The notes under the pieces: generated by a model
Database searches by the model: none
Seen by the model: the letters and a program-made list of their open reading frames with translations, nothing else
What the model was told of the DNA's origin: nothing
Shown: in pieces, positions 11,301-20,758 of the stretch
Position numbering within the stretch: the stretch's first letter is position 1
Layout of the letters: every line of letters begins with the position of its first letter
Origin: Anthoceros angustus
Taxonomy: Eukaryota; Streptophyta; Anthocerotopsida; Anthocerotales; Anthocerotaceae
DNA length: 64,000 nucleotides
Direction of reading: 5' to 3'
Assembly: GCA_010909165.1 (NCBI GenBank)
Contig: MU008156.1
Location: 496,001 to 560,000, forward strand
Position numbers and translations under genes: made by a program

Positions 11301-13759
11301 CAATGAGAGAGACAGCGAAACTGCTCCACGAAGCCCCGACCACATAATAACCACAGCCTCTTTCCAGTTGAGCCCATAGCCAAAATATCGGAGACCAGGG
11401 TAGAGCAGGAAAACAAGAAGCAGCCTTGAAAGCTGCACAAATACGTACAGCATGACAAGGTATCCCCAATCACTCCCTGCACTCGAACATTACACACTTT
11501 CAGGAACTCTGCTGATCGCCATAGATCATTAGCTCAGTGTCCACCAAGCTGTGCTTGGAAAAACTTGAATGTAGCTGTGTTATCAACCTGAAGCTCTATC
11601 AACCCAAGAAGCGTGAGACATATTGATTGCATACCGTCAATGCTGTCTTGGTTTCTCAAGATACTCTCCGCTATGATAACCCCACTACAACACAGAGCGG
11701 GAAGAAAACTTCAATAAAGTCAGAACTGCCGGAAATGACTTCATGTTGAAAAATCAACTACATGGTAGATGCGATTGAGGACAACAGCCATAAACGAAAA
11801 AGCTTGCACCTGAGAATGAAGATAAGGGTGTTTGCTATGTATGCAATCACCTCCCTTTACCAAATTGATGCCCCACAACAAAATGTATGAGCATCACTCC
11901 AGCGACAAGATATGATGAGCCCACCAGGCGAAATAGCAGAGCGCATACACTGACCAGAGATGGTGCAAGCTCCTCTCATGCTCCTGCGTTAGAGCCTTTC
12001 TCCCAAATGCTGCAAAAAATCTGACGGGACCACAGACCAAGACAACGACTGATTAGCAATTGAAGTATGGGGTGGGGCATGTGGCTGCCTACATAAGCAG
12101 AGGACGGAGCACGAACATGCCAACTGTCATCACTGTCAAGATACCAGATACTTGACCTCCGTGCTCTGCCTGTTCAATGAGAACAACGGCTATTCAGAGG
12201 CCTTGAAGACACTGATAACAAAAGCACAAGGATCTGGTAATTAAAATTTCACTCTGCAGACTCACCGCAAAGAAAGCCATATAACTAGCAGCCACTGAGA
12301 GTGCTATATGTAAAAGAGTGTTGTTCTTAACAGTCCGAAGCCAGATGATGGAGACAAGCCCAACTGCAAGTCCCAAAGTCACTCTGTAGAAAGCATGTGT
12401 CAGAGATCAACTTGACGTACCGTGGCCCCAGTGTGGCACCAACACCTGGGCCACGGTGCAACATGTTGGAACCATGGCAAGTATTACAAATAACAGGCCA
12501 ACACATATTGACAATCCGGGTCAGGGAATACGTACGCTCCCAAAGAGACTTGACTTAAGGAGCCAATGATTCGTCCAGCACTGAAGCTTTGACCCAGCGT
12601 CATCCTCATGAATAACCGGTAGATCACAATAGCCACTCTGTTCATGCACAGTAAGCCACAATTATTCACCTGTTCTAAACATTTTCACGAGCTGCCTGTA
12701 GACCTTTTGCAGCTTCATCTTTGAAAATGTGATACAACAATTGGAACTCACCCATCATTCACTAAGGATTCTGCTTCAATGATTGTACTGAGCTTCTTGC
12801 TTGCCCCAAGTTCTTTGAGCAGAGCAACAACAGCCACCGGGTCTGTCGCACCAAGTAAGCCTCCCAGCAAGAGAGACGTGCTCCAATTCCAGCCATAAGG
12901 GAGAAGATACTGTCACCGTAAAAGCAATCAACGCACCCAAAGTTGGTACTCAGTATGGAGAATGATCTTCAGATCAATGACACTCTAGAAAGGGAAAGAT
13001 GGTAGACCTTTACAGCACAAACTACACACCCGGTTCACAACTCCGAGACTAAAAGTTGAAATCACAACTCCCGGACCTGCAAGCAACACAATTTGCAGCA
13101 TGCACCTCTGCACACAACACAAGCAAGAAAAACCGTCAACAAGTTTGAATTATAAGAACCAGCATGCCGAGAAGTTCACTGTTCCAGTAGGTCGCAAACC
13201 ATACCTTAATGTAATGCACGTCGAAAGCAAAGGAACTTTCGAACAAGAGAACCGGCAAGAAGATGAAAAGAATTAAGTCCCCATCCATGTTAGCCCCTGC
13301 ACAGACAGCATTCAGCAATGTAAACATAGAGGAATCAGTGAGTGTTGTATCTATTGGATCAGAAATTCCCCAGAAGACCTTGGCCATGTCCTAGATACTA
13401 ACAGATGCCACACACAAAGTACTTACACATTCGGATGCTCTCCCCCAGCACACCTAAGCCCTGCTTCGTCCCATACTCTGCCACAGGAGCAACGGGTCAA
13501 ACCTGGACCTTCTTTTTTTCAAAAAACCAAACTTGTAGCATTAACAAAATATGAGCGCACCAAGAGCCCCGAGCCCCACGCCAACGAGCAGTAATGCAAC
13601 CGTGTAAGGCACCCTTCTGTCTCGCACAAGCTGGCCGCAGCAAATCCCCAATATCAAAGACATGCCCAAGAAAAGGATGGCCACCTCGGGGCCAACGTGA
13701 TGACCATTTTCTGCCTCCCAGCTGGGAGACAATTGTTCGGGCACTGGAGACCCTTCCAT
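8385..13759 (-). CDS. SOS1: SOS1/NHX7-type plasma-membrane Na+/H+ antiporter
   Basis: Long multi-exon minus-strand gene. Exons resolved with correct phase: 13759-13561, 13477-13427, 13296-13205, 13107-13030, 12909-12752, 12637-12536, 12383-12266, 12169-12093. Their product reads RVPYTVALLLVGVGLG, FLPVLLFESSFAFDVHYIK, QIVLLAGPGVVISTFSLG, LLGATDPVAVVALLKELGA, STIIEAESLVNDG and AIVIYRLFMRMTLG, the CPA1 transporter core; the motif normally EGESL.NDG has Ala for Gly. Further blocks are HERSLHHLW near 11970, SGVIIAESIL near 11670 and IMWSGLRGAVSLSLSL near 11320. The C-terminal half has a cyclic-nucleotide-binding-like domain (FFIEALPPRLQEPLL, then GIWFITSGTLKVLS, about 9530-9310), which separates SOS1/NHX7 from vacuolar NHX proteins. 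SOS1 exports sodium from the cytosol. The junction after 12093 and the last exons are not fully resolved; the stop at 8385 is that of the last open frame. Confidence 0.88.
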
Positions 13760-14690
13760 GCCTGGAGTTCCAAGCAGTGGAGCCAGGGGTTACATAGGCG
13801 ATCGACTACGTATTCGTGAGCTTTTAAGCCGGAGAGACGCGTCGACTGTGTGTTCTGTGGCCAAACAGCCCTGGGTCCTTATGTAGGTTGCCATGCCAGC
13901 CAAAACCCCGCTCACGGCAACTACTTTTAACGGCCCCCTCTAGCTTACAAGATGGTTAATCTTGTTAGAAACCATCACCTTACAAATATACTCCAAGGGT
14001 CTGGACGAAGTGTGGTGATGGGCAACAGAGTTGTAGGGGGGAAGAGGTGAAGAAAGGACATCAGGTCTTAGGAGTTTGCAAGTTTACACAGCATGGACGG
14101 GACGCAGAAGAAGATCAGTAAGCAATACTGCTTTCCTCAATTGCCCAACTTACCCTTGCTGCGAGCCCATCGTCAAGGATAGCGCGCGATTGACAAGAGA
14201 GGCAGGTGGAGGGCTACGACAGAAGGCCAGCTGCCCAACGGGCCGACCGATCCCATCACGAAAGTCATATTCCACCAGTTGGCCACCTGCGGTTCACCGG
14301 GAACTCCACCACTGCGTTGCATTCTTTTTTCTTGGATTAAACAAAATGCATGGCAGTGCTTGAACTAGGCGCGGGCCGGACTTTGACACCGAAGAAAACA
14401 TCACTTCGAGCTACAGGTGTTTGGGTCAGGCCGCCCAGCGTGCCCCGGCCCCAACTTGGCTCCGGCCGGCGCCATAGCCGAAATCACCATGGCTCGTCCG
14501 TTGAGCAGTTTTGATTTCTCAATTCCCGCAGACAGAACTCGGCTCAAAAAGTCTTTTTGGTGCTATCGTCCGCATCGCCGGCCATCTCAATCTCCCTGTG
14601 CCATCTCTGATGGCACACAAACACTCGTTTACATTATAACTGCGAGCCAGACCAGGAACACTAGGTGAATTGAACATCCTTTTATCGAAA
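13760..14690. other. Intergenic, 5' of the SOS1-like gene
   Basis: Upstream flank of the minus-strand antiporter gene. Short plus-strand frames (14076-14363, 14417-14668) show no family motif. Nothing else supported. Confidence 0.4.
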
Positions 14691-14833
14691 CCAATAACTC
14701 ATGTTAAATTTAAGTGTCTTCAGCATAAAGAGAAAAGAGGATTATCGTATAGACTATAACTCAGATTTTTTATATATATTTATATATATATATAATATTT
14801 AAACTATAAAAATAGAAAACTCAATCTCAGTCA

Positions 14834-15376
14834 TCATATAAAGATATCATTTGATGTACAAAAAGGTTGGGAAGAATTCTCAAATGATGTTGGTTCAATA
14901 CAAGTATCTAGTGGTTTTATAGATGAATATTTTAACAAACATCCTCTTACAATGTAAGTACCTGTTCTTGGTATTCCTTCACAAGCTTTATATAGTAATT
15001 CATGTTTGGCTACTGTTAAACAATATTCGCATTGTGGTGCTGTTTTCAATGATACTGACCTTTTCGGAAAACAACTTACTACACCCCACATATTTAGTCC
15101 ACTTGAACTCCAATAATGAGCATAATATGGAAGTGCTCCTGGAATATCAAATCGTCTGCCGCCTCCAGCAATGAGCAGGTCTAAGGTCTTATCGAGATAC
15201 ATAGCCAAACCATCTCCTGGGTTTATGCCGTATCCACATTGTAATGTGTTGAGCGACAAATCTATAGGGTTAACATGAAATGCTATGGTCAAATTGAAAT
15301 GACAAGCTATTGTAAGAATGAACATACACATGCACTTGAATCCCATATGTAACTTGGACATATTGCGCTCGCTCAT
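14834..15376 (-). CDS. Probable secreted Gnk2/DUF26-like cysteine-rich protein
   Basis: Intronless frame of 180 residues; the third Met (15346) gives the best signal peptide, MGFKCMCMFILTIAC and following hydrophobic residues. The mature part resembles the Gnk2 (ginkbilobin-2, DUF26) domain: an early Cys, then VVSCFPKRSVSL, APQCEYCLTVAKHELLYKAC and TGTYIVRGCLLKYSS, matching the family order C...C..CL..A...L...C....G.....C.LRY. The first spacing is longer than the usual C-X8-C-X2-C: about 13 residues separate the first two Cys. Gnk2-type proteins are extracellular plant proteins, some mannose-binding and antifungal, others the ectodomains of cysteine-rich receptor kinases; no kinase or membrane segment follows here. 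It sits alone in the AT-rich island. Family call is by eye only. Confidence 0.55.
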   Translation of the reverse strand: MSERNMSKLHMGFKCMCMFILTIACHFNLTIAFHVNPIDLSLNTLQCGYGINPGDGLAMYLDKTLDLLIAGGGRRFDIPGALPYYAHYWSSSGLNMWGVVSCFPKRSVSLKTAPQCEYCLTVAKHELLYKACEGIPRTGTYIVRGCLLKYSSIKPLDTCIEPTSFENSSQPFCTSNDIFI

Positions 15377-15450
15377 CCAATAGAACCACGCAAATCAGTG
15401 TCCCTTAGCTCTTACAAAACCCATCCAATGGAATTCCAGACATAAGACTT

Positions 15451-15804
15451 CTAGGCATGAATAGCACGAGTAGGAAGGAATCCCAACTTTGTAATTATAG
15501 GATCCCGTAACTTGGGTTTTTGGTTATGAGACCTATTTGTACCTTTATAGAGCTTGATTAAGATGTCTAGTGTTCTAGACCCTGGTTTAAGATATCTGTA
15601 TTTGTAGCCTCTCGATTCAAAATATTGATGTCTCCTTGACTCCTCGGCAAGATATTTCCACAAGTTTACTAGACATATGTATGATCTATGAAGACGAATA
15701 TATAAATTTACATCAGTCAATTGGAGATGTAAGTTATTTTTGTCCACTTCAAGTATCATTTGCCAATTAGAAGAAAGAGATTTTGATCTCATGAAGGAAT
15801 GCAA
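15451..15804 (-). CDS. Unrecognised 117-residue open frame in AT-rich island
   Basis: Basic protein with LHLQLTDVNLYIRLHRSYI and KLRDPIITKLGFLPTR, no signal peptide, no known motif. It lies 75 bp upstream of the Gnk2-like frame on the same strand. It may be chance or a transposon remnant. Confidence 0.2.
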   Translation of the reverse strand: MHSFMRSKSLSSNWQMILEVDKNNLHLQLTDVNLYIRLHRSYICLVNLWKYLAEESRRHQYFESRGYKYRYLKPGSRTLDILIKLYKGTNRSHNQKPKLRDPIITKLGFLPTRAIHA

Positions 15805-15875
15805 CCATATATATTTTCAAGTTAAGGATACATTGAATTTTAAGGTTGCTACCTATACATGAAAATATCCGTTAG

Positions 15876-16009
15876 TATTCCAGTATTTACTTACAAGCTT
15901 TCCAAGCAACTAATACAATATAACATTAATTTCAAGTGATGGTATTTCAGTATTTACTTGGAAGCTTTCCAAGCAATTAATACAATATAAAATTAACTTC
16001 AACCAATCA
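15876..16009 (+). repeat. Two direct copies of a 67-bp AT-rich unit
   Basis: Copy 1 from 15876 and copy 2 from 15943 share CAGTATTTACTT, AAGCTTTCCAAGCAA and TAATACAATATAA with a few differences. Confidence 0.8.
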
Positions 16010-16611
16010 AGTACGATAAGTTGAAGTATCTATGTAGCTAAAACATGTTGCCAATGAGTATATTCTGTAAAATATATTTTTAAAATTTAAATTTAAATTC
16101 AGAATCATTGAAAAGAATTTTGTTCAAGTATCTCTAGAACATTTTTAAAAATAGCTTATACTACTTGTGAAATACTAGAAAGGCATTCTTGGAGAGAAAT
16201 GTAGCCAAATAATAAAGAACCTCAACATTTGAAGTAATATTCCTCTAATAATGAAAGGTACATATGTACCTATAAACCCTATTATAACCCTAAACCTTAA
16301 ATCTTGTTATGACTTGGAATCAATGTATCATTTTAATAAATAATTATTTTATGTAGAGTGCAGAAGATATTGGGTGTTAAAATTTAACGACAGGGGTGTT
16401 AAGGAGAAAAGAAATTTAAAGCCAAAGTGTTAAATATGCATTACACAAACTAGTACGTATTTCTTATAGTTAGGGAAGCTTTACTTGCTCAGACTAGGTC
16501 TTTTAGAAGGCTGGGTCTCATTGATATTGCCACCGCCAATATCAATAAGTGCCTAGATTTTTGCATGCACTACCACAAGAAATGAGTCTGAAATTGTAAT
16601 CACAGAAATTG

Positions 16612-16709
16612 CTAAGGTGGGGGGCTTGTTCCTTGACTCACAATGTTCTCTGTGTTCTCTCTAAGGTGGGGGGCTTGTTCCTCGACTCACAATGTTCTCT
16701 CTGCATCCT
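16612..16709 (+). repeat. Two tandem copies of a 49-bp unit
   Basis: Both copies begin CTAAGGTGGGGGGCTTGTTC and carry CTCACAATGTTCTCT; 16612-16660 and 16661-16709. Confidence 0.9.
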
Positions 16710-17240
16710 CGGTTGAAGTCCAATTCAAGTACACGCTCCATTGAACTCCAATTGCTGAGGCCGTTGAGGCGTGTTGGACTATTTGAGGTTGGCTCATACT
16801 ATTACACTGATTGTATGATGGGTATGTTTGAGGTTGGCTCATAGTATTGTATTGGTTGTATGATAATGGTGTGAAGTGTGTGAACACGGCTAAACGAAGT
16901 AGTTATGAATATTCTAAAGAAACGCTCATTTATGACTGTCCAGCATTGCGCGCCTGGCTCCAGAAGAAGGTGGAATCTCGACTCAGGACGGATAGGTAGC
17001 TCGGACCCATGTGTATGTACATACACTACACTCCCTTTTTTGGAGGCCGGCCCCTGTGGCACAGGCGGTAACCGGAGTTATTCGGGTAACAGAACCATTT
17101 GGTTGGCAATGCTTTTCATGTGCGAGTCCGGACTGGTGAGAATGAGCTGAATGTGTTGCTGGGTCCAATCAGTGGCAGGAGCTAGGGTTGAGTTGAGGCA
17201 GTGGTCGCACGCAGTTGGGATGATCCGAGTCCGGGATCGT
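16710..17240. other. Upstream flank of PHO2-like gene
   Basis: GC rises again here. No coding frame or RNA gene recognised; likely promoter and leader of the downstream gene. No miR399-like site (GGGCAA.TCTCCTTTGGCA type) was seen. Confidence 0.35.
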
Positions 17241-17281
17241 GGAAGTGGAAGTGGAAGTGGAAGTGAAAGTGGGAGTGGAAG
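17241..17281 (+). repeat. GGAAGT hexamer repeat in 5' flank of PHO2-like gene
   Basis: About seven near-perfect GGAAGT units, about 140 bp before the start codon, on the coding strand. Confidence 0.85.
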
Positions 17282-17421
17282 CTGATTCGAGCTGTGGTGT
17301 TGAGGAGTTGGAGGTGCTCCTGCCCATGAGCATCGATCGGGTTTGAAGAGGCGTCTGTTGGGAACTGAGCAGTTGCCTCCTTATATATCTGGATCGGCTT
17401 GTGGGACGCCGGGTCGGGGTG

Positions 17422-20247
17422 ATGGCAGACAGAGACGTGCCTCCGCTGCTTCCGGTATCCTCCGTGTTTCGGGAGGACCTGGTGCAGCTCGTGTCTCAGC
17501 CAGATCTGCGGGGTCTGGTGATGCATGTGGCCGGGGCTTCTGATTCCGACGCCGACACCGACTACAGTGACGATGAGGAGGATGTGAGACTGACGCCTCT
17601 GGGCTTCGCTCGGATCTGCTGGCTCAATTCCGAAGGCCAGCATCCCAAGGACGTGAGAATGGATGATGTCCGGGTTTTGGACCGAGCTTTCATGCATGGT
17701 GACCGGGTGGCTTTGGCTTCAGATCCGTTAGGGCAGCTTGGGACGGTGGCGGATGTGGATCTCAGGGTTGATTTGGAAGGCGTGAAGGGCGACATTTTGA
17801 GGGACGTTGACAGCAAGAAGCTGAGACGGATCAGGCCGTTTGCATCTGGAGGTTTTGTGGTACAGGACTTTTGGGTGGGTCGCGTGGAGTTTGTTGAAGA
17901 TAATGTCACCGTTCTGTTTGATGACGGTTCCAAGTCCAAAATCTTGAGGGCAGATGCTGAACTAGTACAACCTGTGACCGTGGATCCGATGCACGATGAC
18001 GACTATCCATTCTACCCGGGGCAGAGGGTGAAGGCTGTTACTCCTGGCTTGTTCAGGCAGGCTAGATGGATGAGGGGGAAAAGTAAGAAGTCACTTGGGG
18101 TTGTCATTGATGTAGAGGCTTCCACTGTTTCGGTGGATTGGGTTGGAGCCGGAAATGCTCCTTCGACTGCATCTCGGCCTCCCCCTGGACCACAGCAAAA
18201 TCCCAAATCTCTGTTGCCACTCACCTATTTCTCTTACACAGAGTGGCAGATTGGAGATCGGACGCTGCCTCCTGTAGGTGACACCAGTTCGCCGGAAAAT
18301 GAGTTCTCAGATGAGCAGGTGGATGATAGTGAGGATCGTCCACAGCCGTCTGGATCGGGTGTTGGGAAAACGTCAGCAGAGGGTGCACCACCAGAGGTGA
18401 GGTCATGTCGGAAGTCAAAGCAACGGCGTGTGAAGCTGGATCCCAAGATCAAGTTGCCAAAGAGGGATGAGCCCTCGGACAGTGGCTCACGGGAGGAGGT
18501 GTATGAGTATGCCCTTCGTGTGGTTAACACCAAGACTACTGTTGATGTGATCTGGCAAGATGGGACTAGGAGCTGTGGACTGGATACTTGCTCGCTTGTC
18601 CCGAAGGACAACTTTGGTGACCATGAGTTCTTCCCGGAAGAGTATGTGATTGAAAGGGGATCGGATGGCGAGGGAGTAGAGATAGATTCTAGAAGGGTTG
18701 GTGTTGTACAGAGTGTTGACTCTCGGGAGCGCACAGCTAAAGTTCGGTGGCTCAAGCCAAGTTGTTTACGAAAGAGCGTGGTTCCGCTAGGGGAAGCACG
18801 TGAGTGGGATATTGAGGAGGTCGTCAGCTGTTATGAGTTGTTTGAGCATCCAGAGTACAGCTACACCTTAGGTGATGTGGTTGTGCGGCTAGCTCCTGAC
18901 TCCTCTGACCAGGGTGCCAGTGGGTGTTATGGGGTTGGTACGAAGAGAGGGAAGCCTTGGGAAGCGCCAGCAGACCTGCGTGGTCTATCGTGGGTTGGGT
19001 CTATTATCGGTCTTCAGGGGGGTGATATACAAGTAGCATGGTTGAATGGCTCAGTGTCAATGGTGGAGCCGCGTGACGTCATTACCCTTAGTCGTGGCGA
19101 GGATGGTTCGTCAACGTATGACAATGACTCGGAGGGCTACGACGGGGACGGGGTTGATGACGATACAAGCAGCTGGGAAACCGCAAAGTCTAGTGATGTA
19201 GCAGTGCTAGCAGAAATCAAAGAATTTGATTCACAGATAGGGAATGAAACAGCCCAAGAGACACCGGATGTGTTTGGATTTTTAACATTTTTAGATGCAC
19301 CTGAAGTATTTCAAGATGTCCCTGAAGGAGAGCAGGAAACTATGTCCTTGAGAGAGCAGGGAAGGGGCTCAGAAGGAGAGCATGAAAGTGATTTGCCAAG
19401 AGAGAATGAAGTTAGCTTGGAGATTTCAGGAGTCAAGAAAGGCGTCTGCAGGCATTTTGATAGTGTTACAGATGCTTCAGACCATAATTACTTCTCCGAA
19501 CTGGGCCAGCTATCTAACCAGAAAAAGTGGCTGAAGAGAGTGCAGCAGGAATGGGCCCTCCTGGAGAAGAATCTTCCAGACACGATTTTTGTGAGAGTTT
19601 ATGAGGATCGAATGGATTTGCTAAGAGCTGTGATAGTCGGTGTGAGTGGAACCCCATACCATGGAGGATTATTTGTTTTTGACCTTTTTCTCCCCCCTGA
19701 TTTTCCAACGTTGCCCCCTGTAGCCTATTATCATTCTGGTGGCCTAAGACTGAATCCAAACCTGTATGAGAACGGAAAGGTTTGCCTAAGTCTGCTGAAT
19801 ACTTGGACAGGAACAGAAACTGAAGTTTGGAACCCAAGAACTTCCTCCATATTACAGGTTCTTCTTTCGATTCAGGCATTGGTGCTGAACGAGAAGCCAT
19901 ATTTCAATGAGGCTGGCTATGATAGGCAGGTGGGTACAGCGGAAGGAGAGAAGAATTCTCTCATCTACAATGAGAACGCTTTTCTGTTGTGCTGTAAAAC
20001 CATGCTCTATCAGCTACGTCGACCACCTCAGCATTTTGAGAAGCTTGTGAAGGAGCACTACAGGGCACAGGGACCTCACATTATTGAAGCATGCAATGCT
20101 TATCTGGCTGGGGCTCGTGTAGGTTCTCTCCCGGCGATCCGTTCCAATAGAGGTGTTACCGAGGAAAGCTCCGCCGGATTCAAGCTAATGCTGGCGAAGA
20201 TTCTGCCAAAGCTTCAACAGGCATTTACCCAGGTGGATGATTTGTGA
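17422..20247 (+). CDS. PHO2/UBC24-like (UBE2O-type) ubiquitin-conjugating enzyme
   Basis: Single-exon gene of 941 residues; the ATG at 17422 (MADRDVPPLL) is chosen over upstream GTG codons. The N-terminal two thirds contain repeated beta-type modules (GDRVALASDPLGQLGTV, GQRVKAVTPGLF, GVVQSVDSRERTAKVRWL, GDVVVRLAPDS) separated by acidic stretches (SDADTDYSDDEEDVR), as in UBE2O and plant PHO2/UBC23. The E2 core starts near residue 700 with WLKRVQQEWALLEKNLPDTI and includes PDFPTLPPVAYYHSGGLRLN, the active-site stretch NGKVCLSLLNTW (catalytic Cys about residue 788), LQVLLSIQALVLNEKPYFNE and the C-terminal HFEKLVKEHYRAQGP. In Arabidopsis PHO2 is an ER/Golgi-associated E2 that promotes degradation of phosphate exporters and transporters. 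Length fits (AtPHO2 about 907). Distinguishing PHO2 from UBC23 needs a tree. Confidence 0.9.
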   Translation: MADRDVPPLLPVSSVFREDLVQLVSQPDLRGLVMHVAGASDSDADTDYSDDEEDVRLTPLGFARICWLNSEGQHPKDVRMDDVRVLDRAFMHGDRVALASDPLGQLGTVADVDLRVDLEGVKGDILRDVDSKKLRRIRPFASGGFVVQDFWVGRVEFVEDNVTVLFDDGSKSKILRADAELVQPVTVDPMHDDDYPFYPGQRVKAVTPGLFRQARWMRGKSKKSLGVVIDVEASTVSVDWVGAGNAPSTASRPPPGPQQNPKSLLPLTYFSYTEWQIGDRTLPPVGDTSSPENEFSDEQVDDSEDRPQPSGSGVGKTSAEGAPPEVRSCRKSKQRRVKLDPKIKLPKRDEPSDSGSREEVYEYALRVVNTKTTVDVIWQDGTRSCGLDTCSLVPKDNFGDHEFFPEEYVIERGSDGEGVEIDSRRVGVVQSVDSRERTAKVRWLKPSCLRKSVVPLGEAREWDIEEVVSCYELFEHPEYSYTLGDVVVRLAPDSSDQGASGCYGVGTKRGKPWEAPADLRGLSWVGSIIGLQGGDIQVAWLNGSVSMVEPRDVITLSRGEDGSSTYDNDSEGYDGDGVDDDTSSWETAKSSDVAVLAEIKEFDSQIGNETAQETPDVFGFLTFLDAPEVFQDVPEGEQETMSLREQGRGSEGEHESDLPRENEVSLEISGVKKGVCRHFDSVTDASDHNYFSELGQLSNQKKWLKRVQQEWALLEKNLPDTIFVRVYEDRMDLLRAVIVGVSGTPYHGGLFVFDLFLPPDFPTLPPVAYYHSGGLRLNPNLYENGKVCLSLLNTWTGTETEVWNPRTSSILQVLLSIQALVLNEKPYFNEAGYDRQVGTAEGEKNSLIYNENAFLLCCKTMLYQLRRPPQHFEKLVKEHYRAQGPHIIEACNAYLAGARVGSLPAIRSNRGVTEESSAGFKLMLAKILPKLQQAFTQVDDL

Positions 20248-20758
20248 GGAGTCTCTCGCTGCGACTTTTGAGAAGAGTCAGGCTTAGGAGGAAACGATCC
20301 TCGTCACCAACAGATTTTGGTTTGTCCAATGCCGTGAGGTTGCTCCTCACGGTTCGGGAAAAGTAGCGCAAACTCGGAACCCTGAAATTTTTTCTTCAAC
20401 GTCGTTGATCTTAATTGTGATCACAGTTGCACTGCCAATCATATTAACGAACGACAACCAATCCCAAATCCAGATATTCCACAACGTCATTTGACAATGT
20501 AACCGAAATATAGAAATGTTCTTGCCGAGAACTGAAAGTAGGACCATCCTGTCCCAGAGCTACACCTATCTGTCCAACTTGACAGTTGCAAGATTTGGAA
20601 TAGACACACAAAGTCCTACATTAGGACGCACCTGCCTAATCATCAACCGACTTGCCAGCTACACTCCATAAAACTATTTCAAACCCAAGCAACTAGCAGT
20701 TGAAGTCAAAATTGGACCTGAGCTACAGGACAGCCCAAGTAAAGTGTGCCATCAAAGC
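20248..20758. other. Convergent 3' region between PHO2-like and EF2 genes
   Basis: 3' untranslated sequence of two converging genes; no further gene seen. Confidence 0.5.

Larger units (their letters stand above)
14690..16600. other. AT-rich island
   Basis: Base composition drops sharply to AT-rich compared with both flanks. It starts with a TATATA microsatellite (about 14767-14800), holds two minus-strand open frames (15376-14834 and 15804-15451) and a 67-bp direct repeat, and ends near the 49-bp tandem repeat at 16612. A single telomere-like word (CCCTAAACC near 16290) is present but not repeated. Confidence 0.7.

Noticed and set aside
16275-16305. Telomere-like CCCTAAACC word
   Set aside because: Only one or two degenerate units; not an interstitial telomeric array.
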